A stretch of 64,000 nucleotides of DNA from Tessaracoccus antarcticus (GTDB taxonomy: Bacteria; Actinomycetota; Actinomycetes; Propionibacteriales; Propionibacteriaceae): positions 434,001 to 498,000 of the forward strand of contig NZ_REFW01000001.1 in assembly GCF_003688855.1 (NCBI RefSeq). The letters run 5' to 3'. Numbering within the stretch: position 1 is the first letter of the stretch; each line of letters opens with the position of its first letter. Of the stretch, positions 62,393 through 64,000 are shown piece by piece. A program made the translations under genes and the position numbers. Under the pieces are notes generated by a model. The model was not told the origin of the DNA. It saw nothing but the letters and a program-made list of their open reading frames with translations, and ran no database searches.

Positions 62393-63004
62393 TCACTTGC
62401 TGATTCCCAGCAGCAGGTTTGCTGCGATCGTCGTCATGACAACGGCGATCCCGATGTCCAGCAGCCGCCAGGATGCCGGACGGCTGAAGACGGGACGCAG
62501 GAGCCGGGCACCGAAGCCAAGAGCCGTGAACCAGAGAACACTGCCCAGAAGGGCGCCGAGGCCGAAGACCCAACGGCCATCGCCGTGCGTTGCTGCGATG
62601 GAGCCGAGGAGCAGCACCGTGTCAAGGTAAACGTGGGGGTTGAGCCAGGTCAGCGCCACGGCTGCGGTGACCACCCGGGCAAGCCCCTTCGCGTCGCCGA
62701 CAGTCGAGGCGTCGAGGGGGCGCGGCAGAATCGCCCTGCGAGCGGCCATCAGCGCATATCCGAGCAAGAAGACAGCGCCGGCGATCCGCACGGTCGTCAG
62801 GAGCCATGGCAGGGTCCGCACCAGAGCCCCGAAGCCAGCGACCCCCACCAGGATCAGGATGGCATCGGATACCGCACACACGGCCACCACGGCCAGCACG
62901 TGCTCTCTTCGTAGCCCCTGCCGCAGCACGTAGGCGTTCTGTGCACCGATCGCGACGATGAGTGACAGCCCGAAGCCGAAGCCGGCTGCGGCGGAGACGA
63001 ACAC
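62393..63004 (-). CDS. LysE/ArgO-type basic amino-acid exporter
   Basis: 203 residues from a GTG at 63004 (GAGGA directly in front). The start FGFGLSLIVAIGAQNAYVLR, then QGLRREHVLAVVAVCAVSDA, is diagnostic of LysE/ArgO; six helices follow. It exports lysine or arginine and related compounds. The LysR-type activator (lysG/argP) that usually diverges from it is absent. Confidence 0.9.
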   Translation of the reverse strand: MFVSAAAGFGFGLSLIVAIGAQNAYVLRQGLRREHVLAVVAVCAVSDAILILVGVAGFGALVRTLPWLLTTVRIAGAVFLLGYALMAARRAILPRPLDASTVGDAKGLARVVTAAVALTWLNPHVYLDTVLLLGSIAATHGDGRWVFGLGALLGSVLWFTALGFGARLLRPVFSRPASWRLLDIGIAVVMTTIAANLLLGISK

Positions 63005-63174
63005 TCCTCGATCCTACAGAGACCCTCTGCAGATCAGAGCAGCGTCAAAGGCAGGAAGGAGTGTGGCACGAAGCAGGCGCACGAGTGCGGTCATCTCGCC
63101 ACCCCCTCGACCCCATGATTGCCTTTGCGACGCGCGTGGCAGTCCGCGCGGATCGATGGCTGCCTCTGGCGCCA

Positions 63175-64000
63175 TCACAGGTCGATGTGCGCAACCACCC
63201 AGTCGGAGAATCGGTCACGGGTGAACGGAGGCCACTCGGCGGGGACGTCCAGGCCCAGCGTTTCTTCCACCCAATGGCGGTAGTCGGCAAGCGCTGCTCT
63301 CGAGTCGACGTCTGGGCGGCCGCCCACCACTCCCGGAGTGAACTCGGGGTAGCCAATCGCCATCAACCGCAGGAAGTCCGGGACGGACTCGGCAAGCAGT
63401 CGGGCCTCACCCTCAGAACCGAGCCCGACGACGCGGAGCATCCCGGGTGACTCCAGCCACAGGGCTGCGATCGAGCCCGTGCCATCCGTCACGGCGATGG
63501 GGAGCAGCCGTTCATGGGCGGGGCTGTCCGGAGCGAACCAACCATCCAGCGTGCACTCCGAACTGAACACGACACCAGGCCTGCTTTCGAACGAACACGG
63601 AGCCAGGAAATGGTCCGCGTCACGCGATCCCCACCAGCCCCTCTGTTCGAAGAAGGCCCACGCCCTCTCCAACTCGTCCGGTATTTCCATACCCTGCGGC
63701 AGGCGCCGCGACAGCGTCTCTGCGAGCAGCGACTGCTCTGCAGGTGACTCCCCACTGCCTCCGGTTCGGGTGATGTCCACGGGAGAGTCCACGACGGCGT
63801 CGAGGCGGATGCGCACACGCCAGGGGTCCTGCAGTCTCCCGTATTCGTAGACCACCTCATCCCCCGGCTGCGTGAGAACACTGCCGATCCTGACTGCCGT
63901 CTGGTCGGTGATGCGCTCATCTCCGGGAGCGTCGAAGATGTGCAGGAGGCCCGGCGAGGTGAAGCGGCGGGTGCCGACCGAGTCCAGGAACACGTGTGGG
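63175..64000 (-). CDS. pRiA4b ORF-3-like protein, 5' end outside the window
   Basis: At least 275 residues; the frame continues past the window edge (PHVFLDSVGTRRFT). The first part has the pRiA4b ORF-3 pattern VLTQPGDEVVYEYGRLQDPW and then RVRIRLDAVVD, where the family reads Y-x-YDFGDSW; the DFGD is changed to GRLQD. The C-terminal 150 residues (LERAWAFFEQRGWWGSRDAD ...) match no domain I know. Function unknown. Confidence 0.6.
   Translation of the reverse strand, partial: PHVFLDSVGTRRFTSPGLLHIFDAPGDERITDQTAVRIGSVLTQPGDEVVYEYGRLQDPWRVRIRLDAVVDSPVDITRTGGSGESPAEQSLLAETLSRRLPQGMEIPDELERAWAFFEQRGWWGSRDADHFLAPCSFESRPGVVFSSECTLDGWFAPDSPAHERLLPIAVTDGTGSIAALWLESPGMLRVVGLGSEGEARLLAESVPDFLRLMAIGYPEFTPGVVGGRPDVDSRAALADYRHWVEETLGLDVPAEWPPFTRDRFSDWVVAHIDL

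Overview
The window is 64 kb of high-GC DNA from an actinobacterium. GTG/TTG starts are common, there is a CmtR-type metal sensor, an actinobacterial MmpL transporter, an ECF sigma paired with a DGPF-domain protein, and a MobF relaxase of the kind found on actinobacterial plasmids. A sugar-using Propionibacteriaceae-like host is plausible, but I cannot fix the genus. Core left part (1-17000): a TerC-family gene cut by the window edge; a heterodimeric ABC exporter; treY-treZ, which make trehalose from maltodextrin; an arabino-oligosaccharide locus (LacI regulator, binding lipoprotein, two permeases, GH51 arabinofuranosidase) with a clear LacI operator and a perfect terminator; a small lipoprotein; lgt; and tRNA-Ala(UGC). 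Mobile island (about 17048-49152): a 27-bp repeat of the tRNA-Ala 3' end marks attL and attR about 32 kb apart. Next to attL are a tyrosine integrase and five phased TGGGCTCA repeats. The island holds (i) a seven-gene operon: C5 methyltransferase, Vsr, Z1 helicase, PD-(D/E)XK nuclease, GHKL (paraMORC) ATPase and two unknown proteins, which is a restriction/defence system of the Z1-paraMORC class; (ii) an ISL3 transposase relic; (iii) a compact three-gene operon encoding a nucleoside phosphorylase, a STAND/NACHT-like NTPase and a cytidine deaminase, which matches no named defence system I know and is the best candidate here for an undescribed one; (iv) a decayed IS3 element; (v) a MobF relaxase-helicase, a decamer repeat cluster and an excisionase-like gene; (vi) cargo: two methyltransferase genes (one fused to a thioredoxin-reductase-like domain and divergent from an XRE-cupin regulator), a GNAT acetyltransferase, a cmtR-cadA metal-efflux operon, a Fic protein and a yefM-yoeB pair whose toxin has a frameshifted start. 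Beyond attR lies a relic of a second, related integrase fused to the tail of an MFS transporter, which shows repeated use of this tRNA site. Core right part (49.7-64 kb): a membrane protein, a double PhnB/VOC protein, a lipoprotein, an ECF sigma-DGPF operon, a TetR regulator divergent from a membrane protein, a diacylglycerol-kinase-family protein divergent from cardiolipin synthase, a membrane-anchored protein, an MmpL transporter, a LysE exporter and a partial pRiA4b ORF-3-like gene.
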